Below are positions 1-12,353 of a stretch of 64,000 bases of DNA, one piece after another; position 1 is the first letter of the stretch; each line of letters opens with the position of its first letter. Both the position numbers and the translations under genes were made by a program. The notes beneath the pieces are model-generated. The model saw only the letters and a list, made by a program, of their open reading frames with translations, was not told where the DNA came from and did not search any database. The stretch comes from Duganella sp. Root336D2 (GTDB taxonomy: Bacteria > Pseudomonadota > Gammaproteobacteria > Burkholderiales > Burkholderiaceae_D): NCBI RefSeq assembly GCF_001425005.1, contig NZ_LMDB01000022.1, positions 435,264-499,263 on the forward strand, in the 5' to 3' direction.

Positions 1-1
1 T

Positions 2-934
2 GCCCGGTTTGCGCTGGAGCTGGCGCCTGGCAGGATTGATAACATCCATGTGCTGTCCGGTGCCGCCCATGCAACGCTGGGTGCGGCGCTGAAAGCCTAC
101 CTGGCGCTGCCGGATGTGGTGGCCGCGGCCGGCCTGGGTGTGCGCCATGGTGCGATCGCGATTGCCAATCCGGTCAATGGCGATTACGTCAGGATGACCA
201 ATCACCACTGGGAGTTTTCGATCGAGGCGCTGCGCCTGGAGGTTGGCTTTGAGGTGCTGGTGGTGGCCAATGATTTCACCGCTCTGGCGCGCTCGCTGCC
301 GCTGCTGGCGGAGGGCCAGAAACGCCAGGTCGGGGGCGGCCTGCCGCAGGCCGGCGCGCCGCTGGGACTGATCGGCGCCGGTACCGGCCTGGGTGTGTCG
401 GGCCTGATCCCGTCGGCGTCGGGCTGGACCGCGCTGCTGAGCGAGGGCGGCCATGTCAGCTTCCCGCCCATGAATCCGGAAGAAGTGGCGATCTTGCAAT
501 ATGCATGGACAGAATTCCCGCATGTGTCGGCAGAGCGTTTGCTGTCAGGCGTGGGGATCGAGCTGATTTACCGTGCGCTGGTGGCCCGGCGCGGCCATGA
601 TGAGCCGGTGCTGCCGGCGCCGGAAATTGCGCGCCGGGCGCTGGCTGGCGAATGCCCGCTGTGCGACGACGCGATCGAACACTTCTGTACCATGCTCGGC
701 ACCATTGCCGGCAACCTGGGCGTGACCCTGGGGGCAACCGGCGGTATATATATTGGCGGCGGCATCGTGCCGCGCCTGGGCGATCGCTTCGATCGCTCCG
801 GCTTCCGTGCGCGCTTTGAGGAAAAAGGGCGCTTCAATCAATACCTGGCGGCCATCCCCACCTATGTAATTACTGCCGAGTACCCGGCCTTTGTTGGTGT
901 TTCGGCAATACTGTCCGAGCGCCTCGCCGGTTAA
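2..934 (+). CDS. glk: Glucokinase, 5' end outside window
   Basis: Phosphorylates glucose with ATP at the entry to glycolysis, in the cytoplasm. The frame is open from base 2, reading ARFALELAPG before the first internal start, so the N-terminal part of the ATPase fold lies upstream of the window. Glk-family (PF02685) features are visible: VVANDFTALARSLP, the glycine-rich GLIGAGTGLG, a GGHVSFPP segment with the sugar-contacting region, and a C-terminal GGIYIGGGIVPRL. It ends in TAA at 932-934. No clear terminator follows. Identification is by recognised family sequence; the missing start means the full length is unknown. Confidence 0.93.
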   Translation, partial: ARFALELAPGRIDNIHVLSGAAHATLGAALKAYLALPDVVAAAGLGVRHGAIAIANPVNGDYVRMTNHHWEFSIEALRLEVGFEVLVVANDFTALARSLPLLAEGQKRQVGGGLPQAGAPLGLIGAGTGLGVSGLIPSASGWTALLSEGGHVSFPPMNPEEVAILQYAWTEFPHVSAERLLSGVGIELIYRALVARRGHDEPVLPAPEIARRALAGECPLCDDAIEHFCTMLGTIAGNLGVTLGATGGIYIGGGIVPRLGDRFDRSGFRARFEEKGRFNQYLAAIPTYVITAEYPAFVGVSAILSERLAG

Positions 935-1114
935 GCGAATTCAGGCTTTTACACTTCTTCCCGGTTTTATCGGGTACAATTGCCCAAGTTGGATGAAGCG
1001 GCGCCTGTCGCCTGCCTTGTTTTCGCCCTGAAAACGCTCTCCACCTGAGACTCTCGCCCCGGCGCGTAGCGGTCCGGCGCCTTCTTACTAAGTTACACAA
1101 CCAGCTTGTAGTGT

Positions 1115-1849
1115 ATGGATAATGCAGAGGCTAAGAAAGTCCTCGAAGCTGCGCTGCTATGCGCCCGTGAACCCTTATCGATCCACAGCCTGAAAAAGCT
1201 GTACGTCGAAACCGACGACCAGGGCAATCCGCTCGGCGCCGGCATTGGCGCCGATACGATCAAGGAATTGTTGGAAGAATTGCGCCTGGATTGGCAGGGG
1301 CGCGGCATCGAGGTGGTCAGCTTGTCCAGCGGCTGGCGCTTCCAGAGCCGGCCTGAAATGAAGATGTACCTGGAACGCCTGAATCCGGAAAAGCCGCAGA
1401 AGTATTCGCGCGCCACGCTGGAAACGCTGGCCATCATCGCTTATCGCCAGCCGGTTACCCGCGGCGATATCGAGGAAATCCGCGGCGTTGCGGTGAATTC
1501 GCAGACGATCAAGATGCTGGAAGACCGCGGCTGGGTCGACACTGTCGGCTACCGCGATGTACTGGGCCGCCCGGCTTTGCTGGGGACCACCAAGCAGTTC
1601 CTGGACGACCTGGGGTTGGAATCGTTGTCGCAGCTGCCGCCCCTGCAGCAGATCAGCGATACGCAGAATGAAAATCCGCTGGAAGTGCTGGAGGCTCGCC
1701 TCACAGAAAACTTCGAGAAGGCGGCGCAGGAAGCACAAGCAGCAGAAGAAGAGAAAGAGGCGACGCCGGTCGAGGCGCCGTCGGTAATAGACGACCCGGC
1801 GCCCGATAACGTCGAGCCCTTTGCAGAAACGAATAATGAACAAGCCTGA
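1115..1849 (+). CDS. scpB: Segregation and condensation protein ScpB
   Basis: 244-residue kleisin-associated protein. With ScpA and SMC it forms the condensin that organises and segregates the nucleoid. Two winged-helix domains occupy about residues 1-170: the N-terminal [17 protein letters not shown] and a second one with [20 protein letters not shown], the most conserved ScpB signature. The last 70 residues are acidic and probably disordered. The gene overlaps rluB by 14 bases, so the two are co-transcribed, a common arrangement in Betaproteobacteria. No strong ribosome-binding site precedes the ATG, yet this start gives the usual ScpB N-terminus. scpA is not in the window. Confidence 0.93.
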   Translation: MDNAEAKKVLEAALLCAREPLSIHSLKKLYVETDDQGNPLGAGIGADTIKELLEELRLDWQGRGIEVVSLSSGWRFQSRPEMKMYLERLNPEKPQKYSRATLETLAIIAYRQPVTRGDIEEIRGVAVNSQTIKMLEDRGWVDTVGYRDVLGRPALLGTTKQFLDDLGLESLSQLPPLQQISDTQNENPLEVLEARLTENFEKAAQEAQAAEEEKEATPVEAPSVIDDPAPDNVEPFAETNNEQA

Positions 1850-3875
1850 TAACACCCCTGAGACCGGCGCCGCCGACACCGCACCCGCCAAGCCGAAACG
1901 CCGCACCAAGGCGCAGATTGAGGCGGATAATGCCGCCGCTCTGGCTGCCGGCGAAGCGCCAAAACCAAAGCGTCGCACCAAGGCTGTTGTGGCAGCTGAA
2001 GCCGCAGCCGAGGCCGGCGAGCACGGCGCTGCCAGCGCCGAGGCTGCGCCGCTGAAGAAGCCACGCGCCAAGAAGGCCGTGGCGGCGGAAGCCGCGCCGG
2101 CGCTGGATGCCGCTGCGGCACCGGCCGCCCCGGCGCCGGCAGAAACCGCGCCAGCCGCTGAGGGTGAGGGCAAGGATCGCGGCCGTGCACCGCGCGGCCC
2201 GCGCCAGATGCGCGAACAGCGCGCCCAGCGCCAGGCTGAGAAGGCTGCTGTGGCTGCTGCCGTGGCATCTGAATCGGCCGGCGAGCCGGCCCCGGCCGCG
2301 CCTGCGGGCGCCGAAGGCACTGAAGCTACCGCAGCCACCGAAGGCGGCACCCCGTGGCCATCCGCTGTGCCGGCTGAAAAACGCCACGGCAAGCATAAGG
2401 GCAAAGGCAAGCACGGCAAGCCGGCACATGGCGACGGCCAGGGCGCGCCAGTCGGCGAGGCTGGCCAGGGCAGGACCCAGGGCGGCCAGGGCCAGAAGCC
2501 GCGCGTGCACGGCGCTTTCGGCAACAAGATGAAAGCCAAGGACAAATCGTCCGAAGCCGATGCCGTGTTCTCCTTCGTCACCTCGGACGCGTTCGACCGC
2601 GACGAAGGCGGTTCCAGCAAGCCTGCCAAGGCTCGCCGCGACCTGACGGCAGAAGACGATGCACCGAAGTTGCACAAAGTGCTGGCGGAAGCGGGCATGG
2701 GCTCGCGCCGCGACATGGAAGAATTGATCGTCGCCGGCCGCGTGTCGGTGAATGGCGAACCGGCCCACATCGGCCAGCGCATCCTGCCGACCGATGCGGT
2801 TCGCATCAACGGCAAGCTGGTGCAGCGCAAAGTGTCCAAGAAGCCACCGCGCGTGCTGGTGTATCACAAGCCGGCCGGTGAAATCGTGTCGCACGACGAC
2901 CCGGATGGCCGTCCATCGGTGTTCGACCGCCTGCCGAACATGAAAACCGGCAAATGGCTGGCCGTCGGCCGCCTGGACTTCAATACCGAAGGCCTGCTGC
3001 TGTTCACCACCTCCGGTGACCTGGCCAACCGCCTGATGCATCCGCGCTACAACATCGACCGCGAGTACGCCGTGCGGACCCTGGGCGAGCTGGAAGAGGG
3101 TATGCGCCAGAAACTGCTGGCCGGCGTCGAGCTGGAGGACGGCCTGGCGCAGTTCACCAAGATTGCCGATGGCGGCGGTGAAGGCGTCAACAAATGGTAC
3201 CGCGTGGTGATCGGCGAAGGCCGTAACCGCGAGGTGCGCCGCATGTTCGAGGCGATCGGCCTGACCGTGTCGCGCCTGATCCGTACCCGATACGGTGCGC
3301 TGACCCTGCCGAGCAACCTGAAGCGCGGCCGCTGGGAAGAGATGGAAGAGAACACTGTGCGCGACCTGTTGTCGGCGGTGGGCTTCAAGAAGGAGGGCGG
3401 TGCAGGTGCAGGCGAGGCTGCCAAGCCGCAGGGTGGCCAGGGCAAGCGCGAGCGCGAGCGTGAGCCGAACGGCAACCGCATGGATGTGAGCAACAAGAAT
3501 GCCGATCCATTCCCGCAGGCGCCACGTGGCGGCCGTGGCCAGGGCCAGGGTCAAGGAGGCTACTTCGGTGCTCCGCGGCATGGCGGCGCCGGCTTTGGCG
3601 ACCAGCAGCCGGGCGGCTTCGGCCGTGGTGCAGGTGGCGGTGCCGGCGGCAAAGGCAAGGGCAAAGGCGCCGGTCCGGGTAAGGGGCAAGGGCAGGGCCT
3701 GGGTAAAGGACAAGGGCAGGGCCAGGGCAAGGGCGGCCCACGCCAGCCTGATCCGCTGATGACGACGTTTGGTTTTGCCAGCCAGGGCCATGGCCAGGGC
3801 CAGCAGCGCCGCGGCGGCCACCAGCCGCGCGGCGGGGCATCCGACCACGGCATGCCGCGCCGCCGCAAAGGCTAA
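1836..3875 (+). CDS. rluB: 23S rRNA pseudouridine synthase RluB, with long disordered tails
   Basis: RluB-type enzyme that isomerises a uridine in helix 80-90 of 23S rRNA (U2605 in E. coli). I chose ATG 1836 rather than the upstream TTG at 1821. Residues 1-270 are Ala/Pro/Lys rich and low complexity. An S4 RNA-binding domain follows ([20 protein letters not shown]). The catalytic domain carries [18 protein letters not shown], with the catalytic Asp near residue 381, and [13 protein letters not shown]. The last 150 residues are Gly/Gln/Lys/Arg repeats. At 679 residues it is more than twice the length of E. coli RluB (about 290); the excess is in the two tails, as is common in Burkholderiales. 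Confidence 0.92.
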   Translation: MNKPDNTPETGAADTAPAKPKRRTKAQIEADNAAALAAGEAPKPKRRTKAVVAAEAAAEAGEHGAASAEAAPLKKPRAKKAVAAEAAPALDAAAAPAAPAPAETAPAAEGEGKDRGRAPRGPRQMREQRAQRQAEKAAVAAAVASESAGEPAPAAPAGAEGTEATAATEGGTPWPSAVPAEKRHGKHKGKGKHGKPAHGDGQGAPVGEAGQGRTQGGQGQKPRVHGAFGNKMKAKDKSSEADAVFSFVTSDAFDRDEGGSSKPAKARRDLTAEDDAPKLHKVLAEAGMGSRRDMEELIVAGRVSVNGEPAHIGQRILPTDAVRINGKLVQRKVSKKPPRVLVYHKPAGEIVSHDDPDGRPSVFDRLPNMKTGKWLAVGRLDFNTEGLLLFTTSGDLANRLMHPRYNIDREYAVRTLGELEEGMRQKLLAGVELEDGLAQFTKIADGGGEGVNKWYRVVIGEGRNREVRRMFEAIGLTVSRLIRTRYGALTLPSNLKRGRWEEMEENTVRDLLSAVGFKKEGGAGAGEAAKPQGGQGKREREREPNGNRMDVSNKNADPFPQAPRGGRGQGQGQGGYFGAPRHGGAGFGDQQPGGFGRGAGGGAGGKGKGKGAGPGKGQGQGLGKGQGQGQGKGGPRQPDPLMTTFGFASQGHGQGQQRRGGHQPRGGASDHGMPRRRKG

Positions 3876-3881
3876 CGCAGC

Positions 3882-3925
3882 CCGGCAAGGTGTTGGATTT
3901 TAAGCGCCTTGCTATTGTTACACCC
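3882..3925 (+). terminator. Possible terminator after rluB
   Basis: GCAAGGTG and CGCCTTGC flank a 12-base loop just after the rluB stop, with only a short, interrupted T-run behind. One mismatch in the stem. It fits the end of the scpB-rluB unit but is a weak structure. Confidence 0.35.
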
Positions 3926-3947
3926 GCTCCCGATGTGGTATGCGGCA

Positions 3948-3976
3948 TTGCAGCGAAATCAATATCACGCTATAAT
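3948..3976 (+). promoter_or_regulatory. Sigma-70 promoter of the rimP-nusA-infB operon
   Basis: TTGCAG at 3948-3953, a 17-base spacer, then a perfect TATAAT at 3971-3976. This is the best sigma-70 match in the left part of the window. Transcription would start near 3983, leaving a leader of about 120 bases before rimP. Confidence 0.75.
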
Positions 3977-3982
3977 GAGCAG

Positions 3983-4071
3983 CCTAGTTAAAGTTCTTCG
4001 CAGTTTATTTTGCTGAGAGTGCTTTCATCTGGCTGCAGTAACGAAAGATGGGCAGTTGCCCATTTTTTTTT
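3983..4071 (+). ncRNA. rimP operon leader / attenuator candidate
   Basis: From the predicted start near 3983 to the T-run at 4063-4071 lies a transcript of about 90 bases with no ORF. It ends in a perfect 7-bp stem, ATGGGCA-GT-TGCCCAT (4048-4063), followed by nine Ts: an intrinsic terminator placed 34 bases before the rimP start. A rimP leader attenuator has been proposed bioinformatically in other proteobacteria. Whether this one belongs to that family, or makes a free small RNA, cannot be told from sequence. Autoregulation through NusA would be a natural model (inference). Confidence 0.5.
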
Positions 4072-4104
4072 GGTTGAACCGTTTTAAGTATCTGGAGATT
4101 TTCT

Positions 4105-6155
<2,051 letters not shown>

Positions 6156-6218
6156 GTCATGGCCTGAACAGCAGAAGCAGCTTTAATTATCATCGAGACA
6201 CATAGAAAAGAGGACTGA

Positions 6219-9107
6219 ATGGCGAGTAACAACGTAGCCCAATTTGCCACCGAACTGAAGATGCCTGCAGATTTGCTGCTGTCGCAGCTGCGTTCTGCTG
6301 GCGTCGACAAGATTTCGGCGTCAGATCCATTGTCAAAAGATGATAAGGACAAGCTGCTGGAACATCTGCGCCGTACCCACGGCGCAGGGGCAGAACCGGG
6401 CGAAAAGAAAAAGATCACCCTGACTCGTAAAGAGACCACGGAGATCAAGCAGGCCGACGCCTCCGGCAAGGCCCGCACCATCCAGGTCGAAGTACGCAAG
6501 AAGCGTACCTTCGTGCAGCGCGACGACCTGACCACCACCGCGACCGCCAAACCGGCCGCACCGGTGATCGACGCCGCCGAGCAGGCGCGCCGTGAAGAAG
6601 ACGCACGCCGGCAGGCCGAGCTGATCGCTCGCCAGGAAGCGGAACTGAAAGAGAAGCAGGAGCGCCTGGCCAAACTCGACGAGGAAAAGGCTGCACAAGC
6701 CAAGGCCGCCGAAGAGGAAGCCAAGCGTGTAGCGGAAGATCAAGCCAAGAAAGCCGCCGCCGACAAGGCCGCCGCCGAGAAGGCTTCTGCTGCCGCTGCC
6801 GCCGGCGCCGCCCAGAAAGCTGCCGCCGACGAAGAAGAAAAGAAACGCCTGGCTGATGCCGAAGAATCCAAGCGCAAGCACGAAGTCGCCGCCAAGGAAG
6901 CCGCCGAGCGCGCGGAAGCGACCGAACGTGCCCGTAAGGCTGTTGCAGATGAAGTGGCCCAGATCAAACTGATGATGAGCCAGCCGCGCCGCGTGATGAA
7001 GGCTCCCGAGCCGGCGCCCGCAGCGGTTGTTGCCAAGCCGAAGGTTGCTGAAGGCACGCTGCACAAGCCAGCCGACAAGAAGCCTGCGACGACCGCAGCT
7101 GCTCCTGGCGGCGACAAGAAGGATGCCAAGCCTGGCGACAAGAAATCCATCAAGTCGGCCAACGTGGCTTCGACCTGGCAGGATGAAAAGCGCCGTGGCG
7201 CCCCAGGCGGCGGTGCCGGCAAAGGCCGCGGCGGCAGCACCGGCGGCAACGCCGGCGGCCGCGACGGCTGGCGTGCGGGTGGTAGGGGCGGTCGCCGCGG
7301 CGGCCATCACGATGACCGTGAAACCAACTTCCAGCAGCCGACCGAAGCGATCGTGCATGACGTGCACGTGCCGGAAACCATCACCGTGGCCGAACTGGCG
7401 CACAAGATGGCAGTCAAGGCATCGGAAGTGATCAAGCAGCTGATGAAGCTGGGCCAGATGTGCACCATCAACCAGGTGCTGGACCAGGAAACCGCGATGA
7501 TCGTGGTGGAAGAGATGGGCCATAAAGCCTTCGCAGCCGCTGAAGATGATCCGGAAGCACTGCTGGCCGACCAGGGCGAACACGCCGAGTACGAAGCAAC
7601 CCCGCGCGCACCAGTGGTGACCGTGATGGGCCACGTCGACCACGGTAAGACCTCGCTGCTGGACTACATCCGCCGCGCCAAAGTGGCGTCGGGCGAAGCC
7701 GGCGGTATTACCCAGCACATTGGCGCATACCACGTGGACACCCCGCGCGGCAGCATCACCTTCCTGGATACCCCGGGCCACGAAGCCTTTACGGCAATGC
7801 GTGCCCGCGGTGCGAAAGCAACCGACATCGTCATCCTGGTGGTAGCTGCCGACGACGGCGTGATGCCGCAGACCAAAGAAGCAATTGCCCACGCCAAGGC
7901 CGCAGGCGTACCGCTGGTAGTGGCGATCAACAAGATCGACAAACCGGGCGGCAACGTTGACCGCGTGACCCAGGAACTGGTGGCCGAGCAAGTGGTGCCG
8001 GAAGAATACGGTGGCGATTCGCCATTCGTGCCGGTGTCGGCGAAGACTGGCCAGGGCATCGACGACCTGCTGGAGCAAGTGCTGCTGCAAGCCGAAGTGC
8101 TGGAACTGAAAGCTCCGGTCGAAGCGCCTGCGCGCGGCCTGGTAGTGGAAGCTCGCCTGGACAAAGGCCGTGGTCCCGTGGCCACCATCCTGGTGCAATC
8201 GGGCACCCTGAAGCGCGGCGACGTCGTGCTGGCTGGTTCGTCCTTCGGCCGCGTTCGTGCGATGCTGGACGAAAACGGCAAGTCTATTTCCGAAGCTGGT
8301 CCGTCGATCCCTGTAGAGATCCAAGGCCTGACCGAGGTGCCGGCTGCTGGTGAAGAAGCAATGGTCATGGCTGACGAGCGTAAAGCCCGTGAGATTGGCC
8401 TGTTCCGCCAAGGGAAGTTCCGCGACGTGAAGCTGGCCAAGCAGCAAGCGGCCAAGCTGGAGAACATGTTCGACCAGATGGCCGAAGGCGAAGTGAAGAA
8501 CCTGCCGCTGATCGTCAAGACCGACGTGCAAGGTTCGCAGGAAGCGCTGGTTGGCTCGCTGCAGAAGCTGTCGACCTCCGAAGTGCGGGTACAGATCGTG
8601 CACGCAGCGGTGGGCGGCATCACGGAATCGGACGTCAACCTGGCGACCGCCTCCAAGGCAGTCATCATCGGCTTCAACGCCCGTGCCGATGCACAGGCGC
8701 GCAAGCTGGCCGAGACCAACGGCGTCGACATCCGCTACTACAACATCATTTACGATGCGATCGAAGAGGTCAAAGCGGCGCTGTCGGGCATGCTGGCTCC
8801 GGAGAAGCGGGAAACCGTTACCGGCCAGGTCGAGATCCGCCAGGTCATCCTGGTCTCCAAGGTTGGCGCGATTGCCGGCTGCCTGGTTACCGATGGTGTG
8901 GTCAAGCGCTCGTCTTCCGTACGCCTGCTGCGCAACAACATCGTGGTGTGGACCGGCGAGATCGACTCGCTCAAGCGTTTCAAGGACGATGCGAAAGAAG
9001 TTCGTGCCGGCCTGGAATGCGGCCTGAACCTGAAGGGCTACAACGATATCGTCGTCGGCGACGTGCTCGAAGTGTTCGAAGTGCAGGAGATCGCCCGTAC
9101 CCTGTAA
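6219..9107 (+). CDS. infB: Translation initiation factor IF-2
   Basis: 962-residue GTPase that brings initiator tRNA to the 30S subunit. IF2_N domain at residues 1-50 ([18 protein letters not shown]), a long Lys/Ala/Glu coiled-coil and Gly/Arg-rich linker (about 90-390), a second IF2-N-like domain (about 395-450), then the G domain from about residue 465 with G1 GHVDHGKT (471-478), DTPGHEAF and NKIDKP, followed by domains II, III and C2. Ribosome-binding site AGAGGA lies at 6209-6214. The next gene, rbfA, is separated by a large hairpin. Confidence 0.97.
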   Translation: MASNNVAQFATELKMPADLLLSQLRSAGVDKISASDPLSKDDKDKLLEHLRRTHGAGAEPGEKKKITLTRKETTEIKQADASGKARTIQVEVRKKRTFVQRDDLTTTATAKPAAPVIDAAEQARREEDARRQAELIARQEAELKEKQERLAKLDEEKAAQAKAAEEEAKRVAEDQAKKAAADKAAAEKASAAAAAGAAQKAAADEEEKKRLADAEESKRKHEVAAKEAAERAEATERARKAVADEVAQIKLMMSQPRRVMKAPEPAPAAVVAKPKVAEGTLHKPADKKPATTAAAPGGDKKDAKPGDKKSIKSANVASTWQDEKRRGAPGGGAGKGRGGSTGGNAGGRDGWRAGGRGGRRGGHHDDRETNFQQPTEAIVHDVHVPETITVAELAHKMAVKASEVIKQLMKLGQMCTINQVLDQETAMIVVEEMGHKAFAAAEDDPEALLADQGEHAEYEATPRAPVVTVMGHVDHGKTSLLDYIRRAKVASGEAGGITQHIGAYHVDTPRGSITFLDTPGHEAFTAMRARGAKATDIVILVVAADDGVMPQTKEAIAHAKAAGVPLVVAINKIDKPGGNVDRVTQELVAEQVVPEEYGGDSPFVPVSAKTGQGIDDLLEQVLLQAEVLELKAPVEAPARGLVVEARLDKGRGPVATILVQSGTLKRGDVVLAGSSFGRVRAMLDENGKSISEAGPSIPVEIQGLTEVPAAGEEAMVMADERKAREIGLFRQGKFRDVKLAKQQAAKLENMFDQMAEGEVKNLPLIVKTDVQGSQEALVGSLQKLSTSEVRVQIVHAAVGGITESDVNLATASKAVIIGFNARADAQARKLAETNGVDIRYYNIIYDAIEEVKAALSGMLAPEKRETVTGQVEIRQVILVSKVGAIAGCLVTDGVVKRSSSVRLLRNNIVVWTGEIDSLKRFKDDAKEVRAGLECGLNLKGYNDIVVGDVLEVFEVQEIARTL

Positions 9108-9128
9108 CAGCAGGACGGCGCGATACAC

Positions 9129-9182
9129 GGCGGGTGCTTCCCGCCTCGCGAGAGCGGGGCAGGGCACCCGCCTTTTAGTTTT
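9129..9182 (+). terminator. Terminator-like hairpin between infB and rbfA
   Basis: GGCGGGTGC (9129-9137) pairs perfectly with GCACCCGCC (9164-9172), and a nested CCCGC/GCGGG stem fills the loop. TTTTAGTTTT follows. It has the form of an intrinsic terminator inside an essential operon, so it probably acts as partial terminator or RNA-processing site that lowers rbfA-truB output. Confidence 0.6.
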
Positions 9183-9196
9183 ATCGAAAGCAAATC

Positions 9197-9598
9197 ATGG
9201 CTAAACATAGCAAATCGATCCCCCAGCGCGGCCTGCGCGTGGCGGATCAAATCCAGAAAGACCTGTCCGAACTGATCGCCTTCGAAGTGAAGGATCCGCG
9301 CGTCGGCATGATCACCCTGTCCGAAGTGCAGCTCACCCCGGACTACGCGCACGCGAAGGTGTTCTTCACCACGCTGAAAGACGATCCGGAATCGATCAAG
9401 AACACGCTGGCCGGCCTGGCCGCTGCTGCCGGCTACCTGCGCAACCAGTTGGGCAAGCGCCTGCATATCCACACGCTGCCGCAGCTGCACTTCCAGCATG
9501 ACATGTCCGCCTCGCGCGGCATGGCGATGTCCGCCCTGATCGACAAGGCCAACGCCACTCGCGCTGCCGACTTCGACGAGAACAGCGAAGAAGAATGA
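9197..9598 (+). CDS. rbfA: 30S ribosome-binding factor RbfA
   Basis: 133-residue KH-like protein that matures the 5' end of 16S rRNA and is needed for growth in the cold. Family features: [32 protein letters not shown] and the [19 protein letters not shown] segment. It begins 90 bases after infB and joins truB by an ATGA overlap (9595-9598). The C-terminus is acidic (DENSEEE). Confidence 0.95.
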   Translation: MAKHSKSIPQRGLRVADQIQKDLSELIAFEVKDPRVGMITLSEVQLTPDYAHAKVFFTTLKDDPESIKNTLAGLAAAAGYLRNQLGKRLHIHTLPQLHFQHDMSASRGMAMSALIDKANATRAADFDENSEEE

Positions 9599-10530
9599 CT
9601 GAAGCACGTGTAAAGCGCGTGCGCGATGCCGTTGACGGCGTGCTGCTGCTCGATAAGCCGGTAGGCCTGTCCAGCAACGACGCCCTGATCAAGGCCAAGC
9701 GCTTCATGAACGCGAAGAAGGCCGGCCACACCGGCACGCTCGATCCATTCGCCACCGGCTTGCTGCCGCTGTGCTTCGGCGAAGCGACCAAGTTCTCGCA
9801 GGACCTGCTGGAAGCCGACAAGACCTACCTGGCCACTGTGCACATGGGCGTGCGCACCGATACCGGCGACACCGAAGGCCAAGTGCTGGAAACGCGCGAT
9901 GTCAACTGCACGCAAGCTGAAATCGAAGCCGTGATGGCCCGCTTCCGCGGCCCGATCAAGCAGGTGCCGCCGATGTATTCCGCCTTGAAGCGCGACGGCA
10001 AGCCGCTATACGAGTACGCCCGAGAAGGAATCACGCTGGAGCGCGAAGCGCGCGAGGTGGTGATCCACAAGCTGGAACTGGTTTCGTGGGAAGCGCCTTT
10101 CCTGAAGATCGAAGTCACCTGCAGCAAAGGCACCTACATCCGTGTGCTGGGCGAAGACATCGGCGCGGCCCTGGGCTGCGGCGCACACCTGAACGCCCTG
10201 CGCCGCACGCAAGTCGGCGCCCTGACCACCGACAAGATGGTCACGCTGGAAGACCTGGCAGCCCACGCTGCACCGCGTGAGCTGCTGGCGCCGGTGGACG
10301 CGCTGCTGTCGTCCTTCCCGCGTATCGTGCTGGATGCAGATCTCGCCAAGCGCTTCCTGCACGGCCAACGCCTGCCGCTCGGCAAAGAGCCATCGATCGC
10401 CGTGCCGACGCCGTATGAAGGCCGGGTACGCATTTACGACGATGCAGGCCGCCTGCTCGGCACTGGCATCTTTGGCGAATACGCCATCCTCGCCCCCGAG
10501 CGCCTGATCGCTGCAGCCAGCGGCAACTAA
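9595..10530 (+). CDS. truB: tRNA pseudouridine-55 synthase TruB
   Basis: 311-residue enzyme making pseudouridine 55 in the T-loop of tRNAs. The N-terminus has [17 protein letters not shown], then [16 protein letters not shown] with the catalytic Asp, [17 protein letters not shown], and the [13 protein letters not shown] motif ([16 protein letters not shown]). The PUA domain occupies the last 60 residues. It ends the rimP-nusA-infB-rbfA-truB operon. No strong terminator is visible before the degenerate Rpn gene that converges on it. Confidence 0.96.
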   Translation: MTEARVKRVRDAVDGVLLLDKPVGLSSNDALIKAKRFMNAKKAGHTGTLDPFATGLLPLCFGEATKFSQDLLEADKTYLATVHMGVRTDTGDTEGQVLETRDVNCTQAEIEAVMARFRGPIKQVPPMYSALKRDGKPLYEYAREGITLEREAREVVIHKLELVSWEAPFLKIEVTCSKGTYIRVLGEDIGAALGCGAHLNALRRTQVGALTTDKMVTLEDLAAHAAPRELLAPVDALLSSFPRIVLDADLAKRFLHGQRLPLGKEPSIAVPTPYEGRVRIYDDAGRLLGTGIFGEYAILAPERLIAAASGN

Positions 10531-10585
10531 GCGTAGCAAGGCGGCTGTTGGTATCCATTGCCTGAGCGCGACGAAGTTTAATTAC

Positions 10586-11102
10586 TCACGCGCAAAACAC
10601 TTCGGAAAGGGACGGCGCATCGCACAGATTCCTGGTCCATTGCTCAAGGTCTCCCAGCGATGAGCTTCGAATTCGTTTTATTGCCCCATCGGGCAATTGC
10701 CCGAAGCGGACTGTCAGCAGGCGTTCCACTATTTGGCGTTGTCCGTCCAGCACCCCTTGTGCAAGACCTTGCTCAAGACCTTCTGCGCGGCCGTTTGCAA
10801 GGCCTTGTTGATGGCCATGACTTAGTCCTTCTTCGCGCGCCTTGTCCCTGATCTTCTCGGCAAATCTTGGCATCAGTTCCATGTCTATGTCCATGTCGCA
10901 CTTTCGCTATTTAATAAGTCATCGGCTTGGCGATCCCAGTCCAGTAGCTTGAAGATTGGAGAGCGGAGCTGTATTTCACCGTCCAGGATTGGCAGCGAGA
11001 TCGAAACGGCCGCCAATGACTAAGCAGTTGGCCAACAGAATTCGATGCATTCAAACAGGAACGCGTCGATTGCTTTTTCCAGAGGGAATCGTGATCTTGC
11101 AT
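10586..11102 (-). pseudogene. Decayed Rpn-family (PD-(D/E)XK) nuclease gene
   Basis: Three fragments of one family lie in order on the minus strand but in different frames. First, from ATG 11102, MQDHDSLWKK continues after a frameshift as KAIDAFLFECIEFCWPTA, the N-terminal signature. Next, a short FKLLDW segment resembles the middle. Last, an open 102-codon tail (10894-10586) has the Glu/Gln/Gly-rich QGLEQG-type linker and the DUF4351-like end VRFGQLPDGAIKRI and LCDAPSLSEVF. The nuclease core between them is deleted and stops interrupt the middle. Intact relatives are about 300 residues. I read it as a relic of a recombination-promoting nuclease, not a working gene. Confidence 0.7.
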
Positions 11103-11201
11103 GACCGCTTTGAGCGGACGTGCACAGGAGCGTTGCGTGAGGATCAAGGCGGATTGATCTGCCTCAAAGAACGGGGCGGCGAATAATGCCGCCCCGGTAC
11201 A

Positions 11202-12353
11202 TCAGGACTTGGCCATTGGCTGCTGGCAGTCACGCCAGCTGACTGCGTTGCCCAACTCGTCGAAGATGACGGGCAGCGCCGCCTTCGCTTTGCTATGCAC
11301 ATCGTGGAACAGCAGCACGCCGTGCCGCTTGATCAGCATCAGCGCGATCATGCGGTTACTCACGTCGTCCGCGCTGACCTGGCTGCTCCAGTCCTGCGAG
11401 TCCAGGTTCCACAGCGCGACCTGCAATCCTTGTTGCTGGAAGAACGCAGCGCTGTCGGCCGGCCGCTGGCCGTACGGCGGGCGGAAGTAGGGCAGCACAT
11501 CGCTTTTGGCGAAGGTCGAATTCAACAGCCCGTGGGTACGGGTAATCGAATCTTGCCACTGCTCCCACTTGGCGTGCGACTGGTGCTGCCAACCATGCGA
11601 TGCCATGCACTGGTGTTTGTACGAGGCGGCAACCTTGGCAGCGCCGGCCTTGTTGACACGGTTCTGCAGGTTTTCGCCCAGTACGAAGAACACACCTGTC
11701 TTCCTGGTGTTTGCCAGCATGGCCAGCGTGTCGTCCGTATTCGCGCCTGGCGAAGGGCCGTCGTCGAAGGTCAGCAGGAACTGGCGGTCTTCCAGTGTGT
11801 CGCCATTCCATTCGTGCGGGCCGAAGCGATCGATCTCGCTGCTGATCTTCGGGAACAGTGCGGCCAGGCGCAATTGCTCGGCAAGATAAGCGCGGGTGAA
11901 GGCGGACAGGTTGGCGTGCCAGGCTTGCTGGCCGGCCGGTACCGACTTCTGCCAGCTATCGGCCTGGCGCAGAAGGGTGTCAACGCTGTCGACCTGCGCT
12001 ACGCAAGTCCAGTCGCCGCCAGCGCAGTCGCGCGCCGCACGCTGGTAGTTCGTCAGCGACAGCGCCATTTCCGACTTCAGCCACTTGTCGACCGAGGCGC
12101 GGTTCAGGCTCTTGATCTTAAACGACGCCATCATGTCGGCATCGGCCATCTTGTGCATTTCCTGCAGTGCCGAAGCATAGGTCAGGATCGATGCACGCGA
12201 AGCCTTGTCGAAGCCGTTGCGGCTGTTCAGGGTCTCCGTCCACAAGCGACGGTCGGCCTTGGCCACCGCAGCCGGGCCGACGGCGAAGGCAGGCATGGCA
12301 ACCGCGGCCAGCGCGGCGGCCATGCACAGGGAGGGCAGCGCTGGCCAGCGCAT
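11202..12353 (-). CDS. Secreted polysaccharide deacetylase (NodB homology)
   Basis: 383 residues with a Sec signal peptide (about 1-24, cleavage after AFA). An alpha-helical N-terminal half with no assigned family precedes a NodB-type carbohydrate esterase 4 domain (about 190-370). Its motifs are TFDDGPS (catalytic base and metal Asp), SHGWQHQSH (metal His pair), FRPPYGQR, NLDSQDW and LLFHD. It likely removes N-acetyl groups from peptidoglycan or an exopolysaccharide in the periplasm; substrate unknown. Start codon overlaps the stop of the upstream gene by one base, so the two form an operon. Confidence 0.85.
   Translation of the reverse strand: MRWPALPSLCMAAALAAVAMPAFAVGPAAVAKADRRLWTETLNSRNGFDKASRASILTYASALQEMHKMADADMMASFKIKSLNRASVDKWLKSEMALSLTNYQRAARDCAGGDWTCVAQVDSVDTLLRQADSWQKSVPAGQQAWHANLSAFTRAYLAEQLRLAALFPKISSEIDRFGPHEWNGDTLEDRQFLLTFDDGPSPGANTDDTLAMLANTRKTGVFFVLGENLQNRVNKAGAAKVAASYKHQCMASHGWQHQSHAKWEQWQDSITRTHGLLNSTFAKSDVLPYFRPPYGQRPADSAAFFQQQGLQVALWNLDSQDWSSQVSADDVSNRMIALMLIKRHGVLLFHDVHSKAKAALPVIFDELGNAVSWRDCQQPMAKS

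Noticed and set aside
6333..9167. 944-codon open frame antisense to infB
   Set aside because: Shadow of a GC-rich, highly conserved gene; product is His/Gly/Leu-rich with no family features. The same applies to long antisense frames over rluB, nusA and typA.
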